Shown here piece by piece: positions 39,111-50,654 of a stretch of DNA of 64,000 nucleotides. Source of the DNA: Conus ventricosus. Its lineage: Eukaryota; Mollusca; Gastropoda; Neogastropoda; Conidae. Where the stretch lies: the NCBI GenBank assembly GCA_018398815.1, contig CM031604.1, forward strand, positions 61,420,638-61,484,637, in the 5' to 3' direction. The position numbers and the translations under genes are program-made. Under the pieces are notes generated by a model. It was not told the origin of the DNA. It made no database searches and saw only the letters and a program-made list of their open reading frames with translations. How positions within the stretch are numbered: position 1 is the first letter of the stretch; each line of letters begins with the position of its first letter.

Positions 39111-40024
39111 TGGTGTGGTTGTTTGTGTGTGTGTGGTGTTGTGTGTTTGGGTGTGAGGTGGGGACGGGGGTGGGGGCGAAGTGTGTGGGGTATGTGTGTT
39201 GTGGGGTGAGGGTGGGGGTTGGGGAGAAGGAGTAGAGGAAGTATATAGGTAGTGGGGGGAGTGGGCTGTTGGAAAAGGATTTCATAGGGGTGCTGTTAGC
39301 AGACACCTAACAAATGTAGCAAACGTTTGCATTATACCAGGGGGAAAGTGTTACACAATACTGTTGTGACATCAGTTTATTTTGATGTCATTTGTTCTTT
39401 TATATTCTTTTCATCACTTTGACGTTTTTCCCTTGCTTTGAAGACTCTACGAGTGGAAGTACTTAGAGTAGGAGTCAAACTATCTTTGGAAATTAAACGT
39501 AGATTGTTGCATACCCAATGATCTAAAAACATGCTGTAATGGTGTGGGAAACACACATTTTCTGTTGGTGACTGGGACGCTCGATGTGATCTCTGATTGC
39601 CACAAAGCCACGACTACCAAAGTAGACGCGTTTTTGGCAAGGCTCGCAAAACACTTCAAATTCGCCGTCTTTCTCATGTTTTCTTATTACATCCGCGACT
39701 CTGCGGTCACACACGTCCTTCTGCTGCCACTCGGTCTTCTAGTGGTTCACATACTCTTTCTTTTTTTTTTTTCGTTTTGTTTGCACTCACTGGCGGAAAA
39801 CTCTCACTGTGAATCGACGCCATGATGAGAAATGATACTGGAAGGAAACAGAATGAGAACTACGCCATTTGAGAACATTACCGACAGAGAAGAAATTCGC
39901 TGTGCAGACAAGTTGAGATCGTTTCTGAGCATCATTCTTCGAATAATTTTTTGGCGGAGACTTTTTCTTTCGGCGGAGATGCGAAAAAATAACGGCGGAG
40001 ACGGCGGAGGAGTTTTCATCCCTG
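38416..40024 (-). mobile_element. hAT element with zinc-finger exon and nested fold-back repeat
   Basis: The ends are CAGGGATGAAAACAG (38416) and, reversed from 40024, CAGGGATGAAAACTCCTCCG, flanked by TTACC on both sides (38411-38415, 40025-40029). The minus frame 39714-39480 reads FEVFCEPCQKRVYFGSRG then RDHIERPSHQQ, a CxxC...H...H finger as in the hAT at 47409. GGCGGAGA motifs crowd the right end. No transposase core remains. Confidence 0.6.
38930..39415. repeat. Fold-back repeat with poly-C and TG core
   Basis: About 55 bp at 38935-38990 (AACAAATGACAT...CTGATGTCACAACAGTA) is repeated inverted at 39357-39412. Between them lie C tracts (38989-39004, 39033-39045) and a long TG/GT tract (39053-39240). 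It is nested in the hAT element above. Confidence 0.75.
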
Positions 40025-41504
40025 TTACCTCTTTACTGTGTTATCCACAAGACCACTATTATAACTGACATTCATGTTGCTGACCTGTATGCAGTGAAGT
40101 TCACTTAATTCAAGAAACCAGGGGCAACAACAATATTGTTGATTGTAATTTGTATTTAACATTCTGAGACTTTTGAAGAAAGCTTGCAGAATTATTTGCA
40201 GTGACCAGAATCTGGTATTAGAACTACTTTGTATGGAAAACTAGACTTTTTTTCCCCACTTCAACCAAAAACTTGCATGGTCTCGTTTATTCCAGCAGAA
40301 AGAGGAGCCTGCGACCCTCTATCTCAAGGGGAAGGGGTGGGAGTGGCATTATGGGTGGGGTGGAGGTTATTGGTGCAACAGGCATGTGACTTGGCTCATA
40401 GATTTAAACTGTGAAGTTATAAACGATTCTTCGATTTAGACTTTGAACCCCTCACATGTGTAGTTCTTGAAGAGTCCAGAAAATTTTCTATAAATTTACA
40501 AGGAAAAATTAAGATTATTAAATTCTGGGCACAAGTTAATTTCTAGTGGAAGCATAAATAGTCATGTGAAATGTATAGATTTTTGTTTACTTTTTATGAA
40601 ACAGGTCCTAATAAATCTTACATACAAGTTCTATTAGTAATACACTGGGGTAACAAGCTAAAGGATATACCAATCTGATTACCATAAATCAGGCGTGAAA
40701 TGAGTGATAAGATCAGTAGGCATGACTGCTTTGCAAAAATAAAGATGAAATCTGCTATATAAAAAGAACGTTTTAAAAAATATAGATTGAATAATATTTC
40801 TTCATTTTGCCTACTAAATTAAACAACTGGTGCTTTGTTACACAATAAAGAACCAGGAATCACAAATTACCCATTTAAAGTGGCTTTTTCGGCTCGCATT
40901 AACTGACAAGGTAAAAGCGCAATGAATGTACTTGTATTTCTAATTAGTTAAGATGATACTTTCTTTTTTTTTTTTTTCTTTTTTGAACAGACCTGTTCAC
41001 CCATATGATTCTGACACATTTTGTTTCCATGACTGGCAAAAAATATAGGACGAATACGACAAACTTAAAAATAAAAAAAATTGGGAAAAAATTCTAGAGA
41101 TGATATTCTTCAGTGGTAATTAAACTTGCAGATTCTAACATTAGGAGGAAAAATCTGACAAAAGAGCGACAACTCTTGCTAACTTCCACGCATGAAATGA
41201 CGTCAGACCGTGTCAAATTTTTGACAACATGCCCAGAAACATCAAGAAAAATCAGCAAGTGCACAGCACAAGTCCACGCCAAAGTATGCTGATGAATCAG
41301 GTTTGAAAGTGATTTGCTTCAGAAAGAACCACTTTCACCATAGTTAATGTAAGATTAGGCAGTTACTACCCAGAAGATGCCTCTGGTATGCGACGGCATG
41401 TGAAAACGAATCTTGTTTTGAATATTGGCATCTATCGCCGACGTCTCTTCATTAAGCTCAACAAACGGTATCATGACTACTGTCCAAATCAGCATTTAGG
41501 TAAG
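40025..41504. other. UBA1 intron segment, nothing recognised
   Basis: AT-rich sequence without recognised features. Confidence 0.5.
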
Positions 41505-42140
41505 ATAAGATAATGTTGCTTATAGCCCAGCCGACCGCAAAGGGCCACATCAGGGCTGTCACCACGTTAAAATCAACTCACCAGTCTGCCTTGGCTTAAG
41601 GCTGTGTCAGGCTAATTGACATAGGCTAGAACACCAAGGCTACATCAAAATGTTGTTATGCTCTGCATAGTTATGCGGGGATTGTCTTCAGTTGTGACAA
41701 GCTCCTAGCATAACATTATCAGTCTCTAAAATCCCCCGAAGTCGGAGTGTGGCTGCCCATGTGGCGGGGTAATCAAAAACGGTCACACACGTCATGTTCT
41801 CATCCCCAGCTGATGCATTTGTACCATAGTGTTCAAGTACTTTGGCTGTTTGGATGATCCCTGGAGTCTTTTAGCCAGGGTACGACAACAACAACTCACC
41901 AGTCATTTATAAAAATAAAAATAAAAATAAAATTTTAAAAATAAAAAAATTTTCACACATCTCTTTAAATGACATCGTCTAGAAACGCACCAGAAACTTC
42001 GTTAAAAATCTTTCTTCCGTAAAATCTTAAATCAGATGAAAAATGTTAATCTCTCTCAAAAACTCAAGGATCACGTCAGGCGGGGGGCATCCCTGAACAG
42101 GATCTTCATGGACTCCACTGTAAAATGTCTGGAGACAGCT
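41505..42140 (-). mobile_element. LINE 3' end, same family as 10127-11100
   Basis: On the minus strand, CCCTGAACAGGATCTTCATG-type sequence (about 42095) and the 3' module GGTCGGCTGGGCTATAAGC (41515-41540) match the LINE at 10127-11100. It terminates in AAGATAAGATAA units, a short simple tail typical of such LINEs. A SINE splits it at 41587-41891. Confidence 0.65.
41587..41891 (+). mobile_element. SINE nested in LINE 3' end
   Basis: A 305-bp insertion bounded by CAACTCACCAGTC at 41574-41586 and 41892-41904, a perfect 13-bp target duplication. The interior CGAAGTCGGAGTGTGGCTGC at about 41738 and GGCGGGGTAATCAAAAACGG match the body of the SINE at 13228-13633. No tRNA head is evident; the copy may belong to another head class sharing the central domain. 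Confidence 0.75.
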
Positions 42141-42361
42141 CTCCGAGAGATGTTTCAAAAGCTGATAATGAATATCATTCAGGCCAGGAGCAGAATCATA
42201 GTTTTGCAGAGCTGATTTTCAGTTAATCAATTGAAAACAGAACCTTGTACACTTCAGAGTTGTCTGAAGTGAAGTTGTATGTAGATTTTTCTCTCAGTTG
42301 TTTGTTTATAAAAAAATAAAAAAACAGATTTACTTGACAAGGACCAGTTTTGACGATTGGG

Positions 42362-42590
42362 GGAGGCCAACAGGTTGTCAACAGCTTGTTTGTCAGTTAT
42401 CAGAGGTGGAGGCCAACAGGTTGTCAACAGCTTGTTTGTCAGTTATCAGAGTGGAGGCCAACAGGTTGTCAACAGCTTATTTGTCAGTTATCAGAGTGGA
42501 GGCCAACAGGTTGTCAACAGCTTATTTGTCAGTTATCAGAGGTGGAGGCCAACAGGTTGGCAACAGCTTGGAGCAGACGTCTCTCCAAGA
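42362..42590. repeat. 45/46-bp minisatellite
   Basis: Units start GGAGGCCAACAGGTTGTCAA at 42362, 42408, 42453, 42498 and 42544. The alternating unit length rotates the frame, which is why three overlapping open frames appear. Not proposed as coding. Confidence 0.9.
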
Positions 42591-43027
42591 CTGATGGTTA
42601 CTGACTTGAAATGTCTTGTTTGGGCTTGGAGTTTTTGAAGGGCTCCAGCCTTAGGAGCGGAAGGTCTTTGGAATGCCAACACTGAGCCCGACGCTGAGCC
42701 CATTTACATTCTCTTGTGATCTGCTGGCAGTCATAATTGAACCAAAGTGTTCTGGGCAGTTGGAGTTTACTGGACGACATCGAAATACAGTTTTTGTAGA
42801 CTGAATCAAGTGTTTGTTAAAGAATGTCAGTATCCTGGGGCTCCTTTGAAATATTTGCAGCAAAAAGATTCCAGCTGGCCTTTTTTATAATTTAATTAAG
42901 GTGTTGTGGAACAGAAGCGTTTTCCGTTGTTATTGATTTCAACATTACAGTAAAATGCCATTTCCATGTAGATCGTCATGGACAGATCACTCATAGTCTA
43001 GGTCCAGCGAGGAGTCACACACCAACA

Positions 43028-43626
43028 GATAATAATAATGTATGGATTTTATATGGCGCATTACTTGGGATCAACTCATTGCACTCAACACACACTTTAA
43101 CACTCGCACTGACATGTGTTCCCATACACACACACACGAACACACACACCTACCAACACAGCCGCACTTATCAAGTTCATTGGTTCAAGCATAAACAATA
43201 CAGTTTTGCATGCAGTACATAAGAAGTCAGGTCAGAATAATAGACACAGCATTTAGATATTATGGTTGAAGAAGGCTTTCCTAAAGAAGTATGTTTTTAA
43301 CTCTGACTTGAATTCAGATAATGTGGCAGGTCACATAAGCTGTCAGGAAGAGAATTCCAAAGAGTGGGTGCACTAAAGCTAAATGCTCTCTCACCGACTG
43401 TCTTTAACGAGCGCCTAGGAATTTTCTTCAGTTTTTGAGAAGATGAGCGAAGAGACTGAGAAGTTTGATAGGTGGACAGAGAAGCAGAAAGATACTGTGG
43501 GAGTGTCCCATCAAAGTAACGATAGGCAAAAACTGCGATTTTGAACTGCAATCCATATTTAATGGGAAGCCAGATCAATACATAAAAGTAGGTACCGGCA
43601 GCCAAAATTAGCATATTGTTTTTCAT
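43028..43626 (-). mobile_element. CR1/L2-like LINE, 3' end
   Basis: The minus frame 43626-43297 reads WLPIKYGLQFKIAVFAYRYF, then SLRSSSQKLKKIPRRS and GERAFSFSAPTLWNSLPDSL, the conserved C-terminus of CR1/L2-group reverse transcriptases. The 3' UTR ends GCGCCATATAAAATCCATAC then an ATT microsatellite, typical of this group. Severely 5'-truncated. Confidence 0.8.
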
Positions 43627-45015
43627 ATTTAAAATCTATATCATTGCAAAGTAAATGGAAAAACATACAAAACACAACAAGAATGAAGTCTCTATCTTCA
43701 GTCGTTTCGAGATATTGCAGTTTAAAGTTGCAACGTTTTTATGCACCTGACAAAATGAGATATCTTCCAAGTTTGAAAGCCAATAGGATCATACATGATT
43801 GATATATCTGGTTATAAATTGGTGTTCTCAATCTATACAACTTACACTCTTTGAACAAGTAAGTTGCATGGTATCAGTTTACATGGCTTTTGTGTGATAA
43901 AGTGTCAAACTTGTAATAAATCGCAATTCAGCGCTTTTCGAATTTGCATGATGTGGCTACTTTGAAGCACTGCAGCACAGTAAAAATGGACATTTCAGAG
44001 TTTCCAGTGGTTTGGACAAACTCTCTAAGTTGTACTAAGCAAAGTCATTTTTTCTGAGGTATCTGCTATAAAACATATATGAAAACTTTTGTGCTAAAAA
44101 CAGGAATATTGCAATTTGGATGGCGGAAAAAGGGGGGTAGAATCGCCCACCACACTTAAAATTGCTATAACTTCTAAACTACTTCATGAACTGTTTCCAA
44201 TTTTTGTATACAGTTTCTGTACAGTAATTTCCTGTAACTCAAAGTGTACATTTTGTTATTTTGTACCTAACATTTTATTTCCTGTACTAGAATAGTGGCC
44301 AACAGGGGCGGAATGATGATGATGTCCGAATTAAAACCGACAGTTTTTGCAAAACTTATTGACAGATTTCAACAAAAATTTGGTTATGATGTTGTCTGTA
44401 TTGTATTGATAAAATCATGTTATTTTTGCTCTTTCTGACAAGTGTTGGCAGCCACCAAACAAAAGGTCACTTACAAAAGGTGGGAAGTGCACTCTTGCTG
44501 ACGGGCAGATGGGTTGACTATGTAAACGAGTTCATTGTTAATTGGAACAGACCAGGCATGGCCAGTAGTTGTTTTGGAAACTATGTTGAAGTCACTGGCA
44601 AACACAAATATGCTTTGCACTGAATCTGTGTCGCCTTGGTTGGCCACACAAGCATGTTGTTTACAAAGCAAATTTCCTCAGAAAATTAATGTCTGCTTTC
44701 TCAGGAGAGTGGATCTGTGACACACTGCCAAATCATCATCATCATAGAAAACTACATTCTGGCCAATTTTGGTAAAGATAAGTCTTCCAGAAGGCAATCA
44801 GTGGCATGTTCACAGATTTCATCATTGATGCAACATGACTGCATCCTCAAAATGGGTGATAATTTCTTATGTCTCCATCTCTTCCTCGGTCACCATCACT
44901 TCATCAGTCCCTAAGCCCAACTGCTCTGCCTCAGGAAAAGTTTGAAGTGGAGACACAGCTCACACCTCATTCACTTTATCCTGGTCTGGTGGTCCTCCAA
45001 CTAACAACAGCCAAT
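43627..45015. other. UBA1 intron segment, unclassified
   Basis: No domain recognised. The stretch 44100-44330 (GGGGGGTAGAATCGCCCACC, AT-rich flanks) looks repetitive but has no identifiable ends. Confidence 0.4.
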
Positions 45016-45019
45016 AGTG

Positions 45020-45165
45020 AACACCGACATGTGTGGTAAAGACTATGGCCTATATAAGGTTTTGGGTGACCAGCCACCCATGAACCCTGGCATGTCGGTA
45101 AAGGCTGTGGCCTATACGAAGATTATGGGTGACCATCCACCCACAAGCTCCAGCATGTGAGAATG
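45020..45165. repeat. ~68-bp tandem repeat, two copies
   Basis: GACATGTGTGGTAAAGACTA...GTGACCAGCCACCCATGAAC recurs with changes from about 45090 (GGCATGTCGGTAAAGGCTGT...CATCCACCCACAAGC). Confidence 0.7.
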
Positions 45166-45470
45166 CTTCAATTGGTATGGGTGACATGCCACCCACAGTA
45201 TCTTATGAAGATTATAAGCTTTTATAATTTTCTCCTTTATTTACCACCAAAACACCACAATATTTAATGGGGGCAAGCACAAATACACAATAAACAAAGT
45301 CATAAAACTTTAGTTACATATTATGAAAACCGAGTGAGTTTATGAAAGATTTAAAACGACAGTCTCGTAACTTTTCACCCACAAGCTCTGCAAAGGTTAA
45401 ACAAATACAAAAAATGTGGATGCGTTTTCTCAGTTAAAGAAAAAAACAATGAAAAGAAAGAAAAAACATC

Positions 45471-45833
45471 AAAGCATGGCCCAGGACCACTTAATTGAAC
45501 TATGAGTGCATGATTTTATGTAAATTTCCCTGTCTGTTTCTTCATCATTGTGCGATATCATGTGGTGTTGTGTGTGTGTGTGTGTGCGTGTGTCAAATTA
45601 CTGAGAAAAAAAAATTAAAGCATGGCATAAACTGAACTATGAGAGCATGTTTTATGTAAATTTCCCAGTCTGTTTCTTCATCGTTGTGTGATATCATGTG
45701 GTGTGTGTGCGAGTGTGCGTGTGTGAAATTACTGGGGAAAAAAATTAAAGCATGGCATAGGACCACTTATCTTAACTATGAGTGCATTCTTTGATGTAGA
45801 TTTCCCTGTCTGTTTCTTCATCATTGTGTGATA

Positions 45834-45873
<40 letters not shown>

Positions 45874-45905
45874 TTGGTGTGTGTGTGTGTGTGTGTGTGT
45901 GTGTT
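45471..45905. repeat. 130-146-bp tandem repeat, three copies with TG tails
   Basis: Units start AAAGCATGGC at 45471, 45617 and 45747, run through CTGTTTCTTCATCATTGTG and each end in a TG tract of different length. The size difference is mostly in the microsatellite part. Confidence 0.85.
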
Positions 45906-47408
45906 GTTACTGCTCACTGTCCATTCCTTACAATTAAATTTTAGTATCGTTGTTCTTTGTAAGCAAAATGTATTGCATGTTCTTTGTAAACAAAGTACAT
46001 CCTCTGCAACACATTTGTCAACAGGTGTGATTTAAGCATTGCCAATAACATGTTAAGTATTTCATCATTATGATTTTGAATTAACTTGTTGATTTAATCA
46101 TTGTGAATGTAAAAGAACAAATATAACATTATAATGCTTTTTTTTAAAATAAAAGGTAAAATTAAAGAAAGATTTAACTTTATTTTGGACTCTACCTTTT
46201 TATCAACTACTCTGTTTGTTCAGTATGTTTGTGCTGTTACAGCAATATACATAACTGTGCAGCATAACATACAATCACCATAAAATATCATAAATGTTAC
46301 TGTCACAACAATGTAATGTCTTGGCAATGCAATGCTACTGTAGTTGTATCTAGCAGTTTTACTTGAAAGTAATCACTAAGTGTTCAAAGCCTTGCTGTGT
46401 TTGCCAGTAAGGAAGGGGGAGGGGGGAGGGAGGAGAAAGCAAATCTTTACAGTTAAATTACAGAAATTTGAAATACACTAGGGGAAAAGATTAGATTGCT
46501 AAAACCAAACTTCGTAGGGTCGGATTGACTCGACAGTGACACTCCCCCCCCCCCCCCCCCCCCCCATACCCCAACCCCCACTACACACCCTCCTTACTGT
46601 CCAACTTCAGACTCTACTCTCTCTCTCTTTTTTATCCCCAAACACGCTTTGCAACTCGAGTATGACAGTAATGATCGGTGTTTCGATCGTGGTCATTATC
46701 AGAAGACGGTGCTTTCAAATCAAAGCCTCGGACCGTCTTGTACGCGCGGTTGTAGCTTCCGGTTTGAATATCTGTCTCAAACAGATTGTTTTTAACTACG
46801 ATTTTCTCTTTAATCGCGTAATGGAATCAGTAACCAGTTCACTAAACATGAATCGACATAAGTGAAGCCCATTACTGATATCTATTTTCATTAATTTGTC
46901 TTGTACAAAAATACGATCGCTTCGAACGCGCAACGCGTGGGCCATTTCCAACCTGTTTAATCTCACGAACACCAGCTGAATTACGAACAAAATAACTAAG
47001 CATTGGCACGGTATTAAATGAAACAAAATAACTGAATCGTTACATTAATGTTCTGGTTTGTTATTATATGCGTTATCTTACCAAGTGCATCTTGCAATTC
47101 ACAACGATAAGCGCATTCGACTCGGTCATTGTCGGATCTCGGCTTCGTTCCGCCATTGTTGAAATCTTGGACAAGGAGCGAATGTTTGCATTTGATACCT
47201 TCGCTTTGATTGGCTGCGCTTTTCGAGCATTCAACCAATCGCTTAGCTTGAATACACCAATGAATCGGGAGAGAACGCCTTTCTAGCGCATCGTTTAATG
47301 TGTATGTTTATTTTTCGCAGTTTTTTTAGCAACGACGTTGGAAAGACAACACTTGTAACAAGCCTCATAAAAACTTCGATTCTAATAATTTAAACACATC
47401 GTAAAAAA
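45906..47408. other. UBA1 intron segment, unclassified
   Basis: It contains a C tract (46544-46565). The GC-richer section 46650-47300 may be an old transposon but neither ends nor domains were recognised. Confidence 0.4.
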
Positions 47409-47613
47409 CATGGCTGCCACTATCCTCAAGTCCTTAAGCCTGAAAATTGAATCCAGAAATTCTGCAGGCCTGAAACCTCGATTTTCTGAAATCCTCAGAC
47501 CTGAAACCCGAATGTCCTGGCCTAAACCTAAATTCCAACGCTGTCCATATAAAACAAAACAAAAACAAAACAAAAACCTCTGTTCAATCTGAATATTCTT
47601 TTGATAGATTTTG

Positions 47614-48420
47614 TTACTCCATTTTCATTGTCTTCCCGAACATGGTCCTGATGTCAGCATCGACCAATGTCCTTTTCCGATTGTTTTTTTGTTGCTGTGA
47701 CTGTGATGAAATTTCAATGCAAGGAAGGCATGCTACAAAATGGTTTGGTCTCCAAGTTCTCTCTGGAAGGTCCTTGCCATTTAATCTAGTCCACATAATT
47801 CCGTACACAGGCTGTGATGATGGCACTTCTTGATGTGGCTGGATCAGACGATGCAGGTCTTTCCTGACACTGTGTCCTCCATACTCTGGGTATACGGAGA
47901 AGACAGGTACTTGCAGGATGTTGGCAACAGAACACACCTCCCACATACCCATGTATGTCCCACTGACAGCAATAGCTCGCACTTTTTTCTAAATATACTG
48001 CTTATCGTGTCTGTGGTGAGTTCTTCCAAACAGTAATGATCTGAATACTGTGCATAGACTTTTGAATGATCTCTATCTGCCAGATAAGTCTCTTCATTCA
48101 GCACGAGTTCCAAGACAATTCTGACCCGCATTTCCACGTGAAGATCCTCTGTTCCACTACATAACAAGGAGGCAACTCGTGGTAAGCAATTACCATCTCC
48201 ACATATCATGACTGGCACAAGATTGGGCCCGTCAGCTGGATAGAGTTCATGAGCTTTCAAGTCTGCCTCATAATCAGATGATGTGAGATTAGGTTTGCAT
48301 GTTAGAGGCCATGAACTAACAGTGTGCTGTACTTCCCTGGCAATGTCTTCAATCTCTTTGAAATTTGCTGCTCGCTGAATTCTCTGTTGAAGCTGACTGA
48401 AGAAGGTCTTCCTTTCGATA
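47614..48420 (-). CDS. OTU-like cysteine protease domain
   Basis: Preceded by ERKTFFSQLQQRIQRAAN. The block VPVMICGDGNCLPRVASLLC carries the OTU Asp-Gly-Asn-Cys motif (Cys codon 48186-48188). RVRIVLELVLNEETYLADRD and GMWEVCSVANILQVPVFSVY follow, and WRPNHFVACLP supplies the catalytic His (47740-47742). OTU enzymes cleave ubiquitin or related linkages. A frame break between the two halves lies at an A6 run near 47988. The residues DGNC and H are intact, so activity is conceivable if the breaks are sequencing errors. Confidence 0.75.
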
Positions 48421-48429
48421 GGAACAGTG

Positions 48430-48975
48430 CTTGTAGAGGAGCAGGTGGACTGTGACTGCTTCCCACTGGATGAGGAGGAGGAAGAGGAGGAGGATTGGGA
48501 AGAGGTGGAAGGTGGCTGCTTCCCAATAGAGGAAGTGGAGGAGGTTGGCTCCTTTTCAAGGGAGGAGGTGAAGGAGGAGGAGGTGGAGGGTGGCCGTTTC
48601 CCAATGGAGGTATGGGTGAAGGAGGAGGAGGTGGAGGGTGGCTGTTTCCCAATGGAGGTATGTGTGAAGGAGTGGAGGTGGAGGGTGGCTGTTTGCCTAT
48701 GGAGGTATGCTTGAAGGAGGAGGAGGTGGAGGGTGGCTGTTTGCCTATGGAGGTATGCTTGAAGGAGGTGGAGGTGGAGGGTGGCTGTTTTCCTATGGAG
48801 GTATGGGTGAAGGAGGAGGAAGTGGAGGGTGGCTGTTTCCCAAAGGAGGAAGTGGAGGAGGTTGGCTTCTTTCCAAGGGAGGAGGTGGAGGGGGATGTGG
48901 AGGGTGGTTGTTTCCCAATGGAGGTGGAGGAGGAGGTAGAGGAGGAGGAGGAGGAGGAGGGGGAGGTGGCTGCTT
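48430..48975 (-). repeat. 48-bp (16-residue) proline-rich tandem repeat within the transposase-OTU gene
   Basis: Units built on GGTATGCTTGAAGGAGGAGG (plus strand), about 48 bp each. One unit near 48660 is 47 bp, which rotates the frame. All three minus frames are largely open; the N-terminal side enters as KQPPPPPPPPPPLPPPPPPL. The unit reads like PLGNSHPPPPPPSPIP in the frame that follows, interrupted by TAG in three units, or SIGKQPPSTSSSFTHT in the frame that is open into the OTU domain. Confidence 0.8.
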
Positions 48976-49049
48976 AAGAGCAGACTTTTCCCATATCCTG
49001 CATGCAGATTTCTTCTGAAGAGCCTCATGGTACCGCTCTCTGCTTGTTT

Positions 49050-50654
49050 TCACTGCTTTCTTCATGCTTTGAGTGACGGGCATTGTTGTCGCCTTGTGTT
49101 TTGTGGCATTCAGTCTTTGCTTGATCTGGGCAAGAGCTTCATAATTTTCCACTGTCAATGATGTTCTATCTTCTTCCACAATGTCTACCATGATGTTAAG
49201 CTGCTTTCAACAAGAGGCCCACTGAAGATGGTCAGAACAGCTTTCACCAGTCGGATGTTAAAGCTGCTTTCAACAAGAGGCCCACTGAAGATGGTCAGAA
49301 CAGCTTTCACCAGTCGGCTCAAGATAGGATATCGCTCTTGTCCTCGGTGATCTTTCATAACCATTATCTTAGACCACCAGTCACTGTCGATCCTGAAGGC
49401 CTTGCTGGTCTCATCAGCAGGGAGGTGGCTTATCTGGAAAATGCTCTACTGTAGTGTTAAATTGATTTAGGCTATATAGAAAGATAATAGGCCTACATAC
49501 CTGTTGGATATTGGTCGGATGAGAGGCTTGCCCTTCTTGCCAAGATGTTCCTGGACGTTTTTGAACAAGGCACTTGCTTTTGGCGATTCCTCAATATCAT
49601 ACATTCATAGTACATGTCGCTGGCAAGAGCTTGCAGAGGAACAAACTCTTCCATCACAGAGAAGAACTGATGAGCAGCATTGTGTATCTGGTGGATGGTG
49701 TCACCACCAATATCAAGTAGATGTGGGTTTTTCTTTCGCAGCAGAGTTTCTACACCACCTTTCTTACCTCTCATCACATTACAATTGTCAAAGAGTGCCG
49801 ACACTATCTGGTCCCATCTCGCATGTCTTTTTTCAAGGATGTCTTCAATGGCTGATAAGATGTTTGCTGCAGTGGCTGGTTTACTTCTCGAGATCCCAGA
49901 TGTTCAATGACAACTTTTTGTAGATCGTCATCGTAAAACTGGGCTAACACATTCGTGATCTTGTTATTGGCTTCATTTGTCGCTTCGTCGACATTGATTG
50001 AAAATGCCGACTCCTGCAGCTTTGCATTCACTTCTTCTTTCAGAGCGAAGGAAACTCCATATGTAGTTGTGTATGTGGCACAAGTCCGTGCCATTGACAT
50101 CTGACACAGTGCTTTTTTGTCTTCACTGAGTTTCTGGCAAAGTTCAATTAAGCAAGGCGAGATTGAAAATGGTAGGCAATGTTCAGCAAGAAACGCACAC
50201 ACGATGGCTTTCTGTTCCGCAACTCGGTCAGCGAAAGCACTGGCAGTCGCAGTAGTATGTGTTGCATTTTCCAAAACAGTGTTAGATCGCACAAACCAGC
50301 TAAACATTTTGTATGTTTCTCGTCGTTAGCGTGTGTTCGTCAAAGCCTTTTTCCCGATGTACCGTAATTCAGAAATTTCTTACATGGGACACAGAAGCAC
50401 TGACCTGCAATCGGAACTTTTTTGCACCAAGACTTGTGTGGTGTTCCTTCGTCATTACTTTCTTCAAGCCATGACCACTTCCATTTGTTTTTCACGCTAA
50501 CCTCGAGTGCTGTAATGTCTTCTTTTTCTTTTAGAAAATTGTCCGTCATCGTTGAACCGTGACACCCAGGCCTAGACACAGAACTTGAAGAAAAGCGTTG
50601 ATAAACTTGATTGACGAAGACTGAAACTTCAATGGCGTTCCCTCTCGCAGTCAT
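49050..50654 (-). CDS. hAT-like transposase with N-terminal zinc finger (broken frames)
   Basis: It starts MTARGNAIEVSVFVNQVYQR. A finger follows with KNKWKWSWLEES, CVPCKKFLNYG and HANDEKH. The core has LAEHCLPFSISPCLIE, SINVDEATN (first catalytic Asp) and ALFDNCNVMRGKKGGVETLL (second Asp). Exon 2 gives DSDWWSKIMVMKDHRGQERY and LTIFSGPLVESSFNI, like the hAT dimerisation region. The intron 49434-49500 has donor GTATGT and acceptor TTCCAG. Breaks near 50345, 49815 and 49205 fall in A or T runs. Confidence 0.7.
49201..49320. repeat. 63-bp tandem duplication inside transposase
   Basis: CTGCTTTCAACAAGAGGCCC starts at 49201 and again at 49264. It duplicates the RLVKAVLTIFSGPLVESSFN block. The second (C-terminal) copy has lost one T, shifting the frame. 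Either a recent duplication or an assembly stutter. Confidence 0.9.

Noticed and set aside
42298..42638. Overlapping 84-98-codon ORFs with RLSTACLSVIR-type repeats
   Set aside because: A 45/46-bp minisatellite opens all three frames; no conserved domain.
44417..44623. Possible transposase C-terminus (GRWVDYVNEFIVNWNRPGMA)
   Set aside because: No motif could be tied to a known family, and no element ends were seen.
48427..49018. Plus-strand Gly/Glu-rich ORFs (up to 160 codons)
   Set aside because: Antisense shadow of the proline-rich repeat; the minus strand has recognisable domains on both sides.
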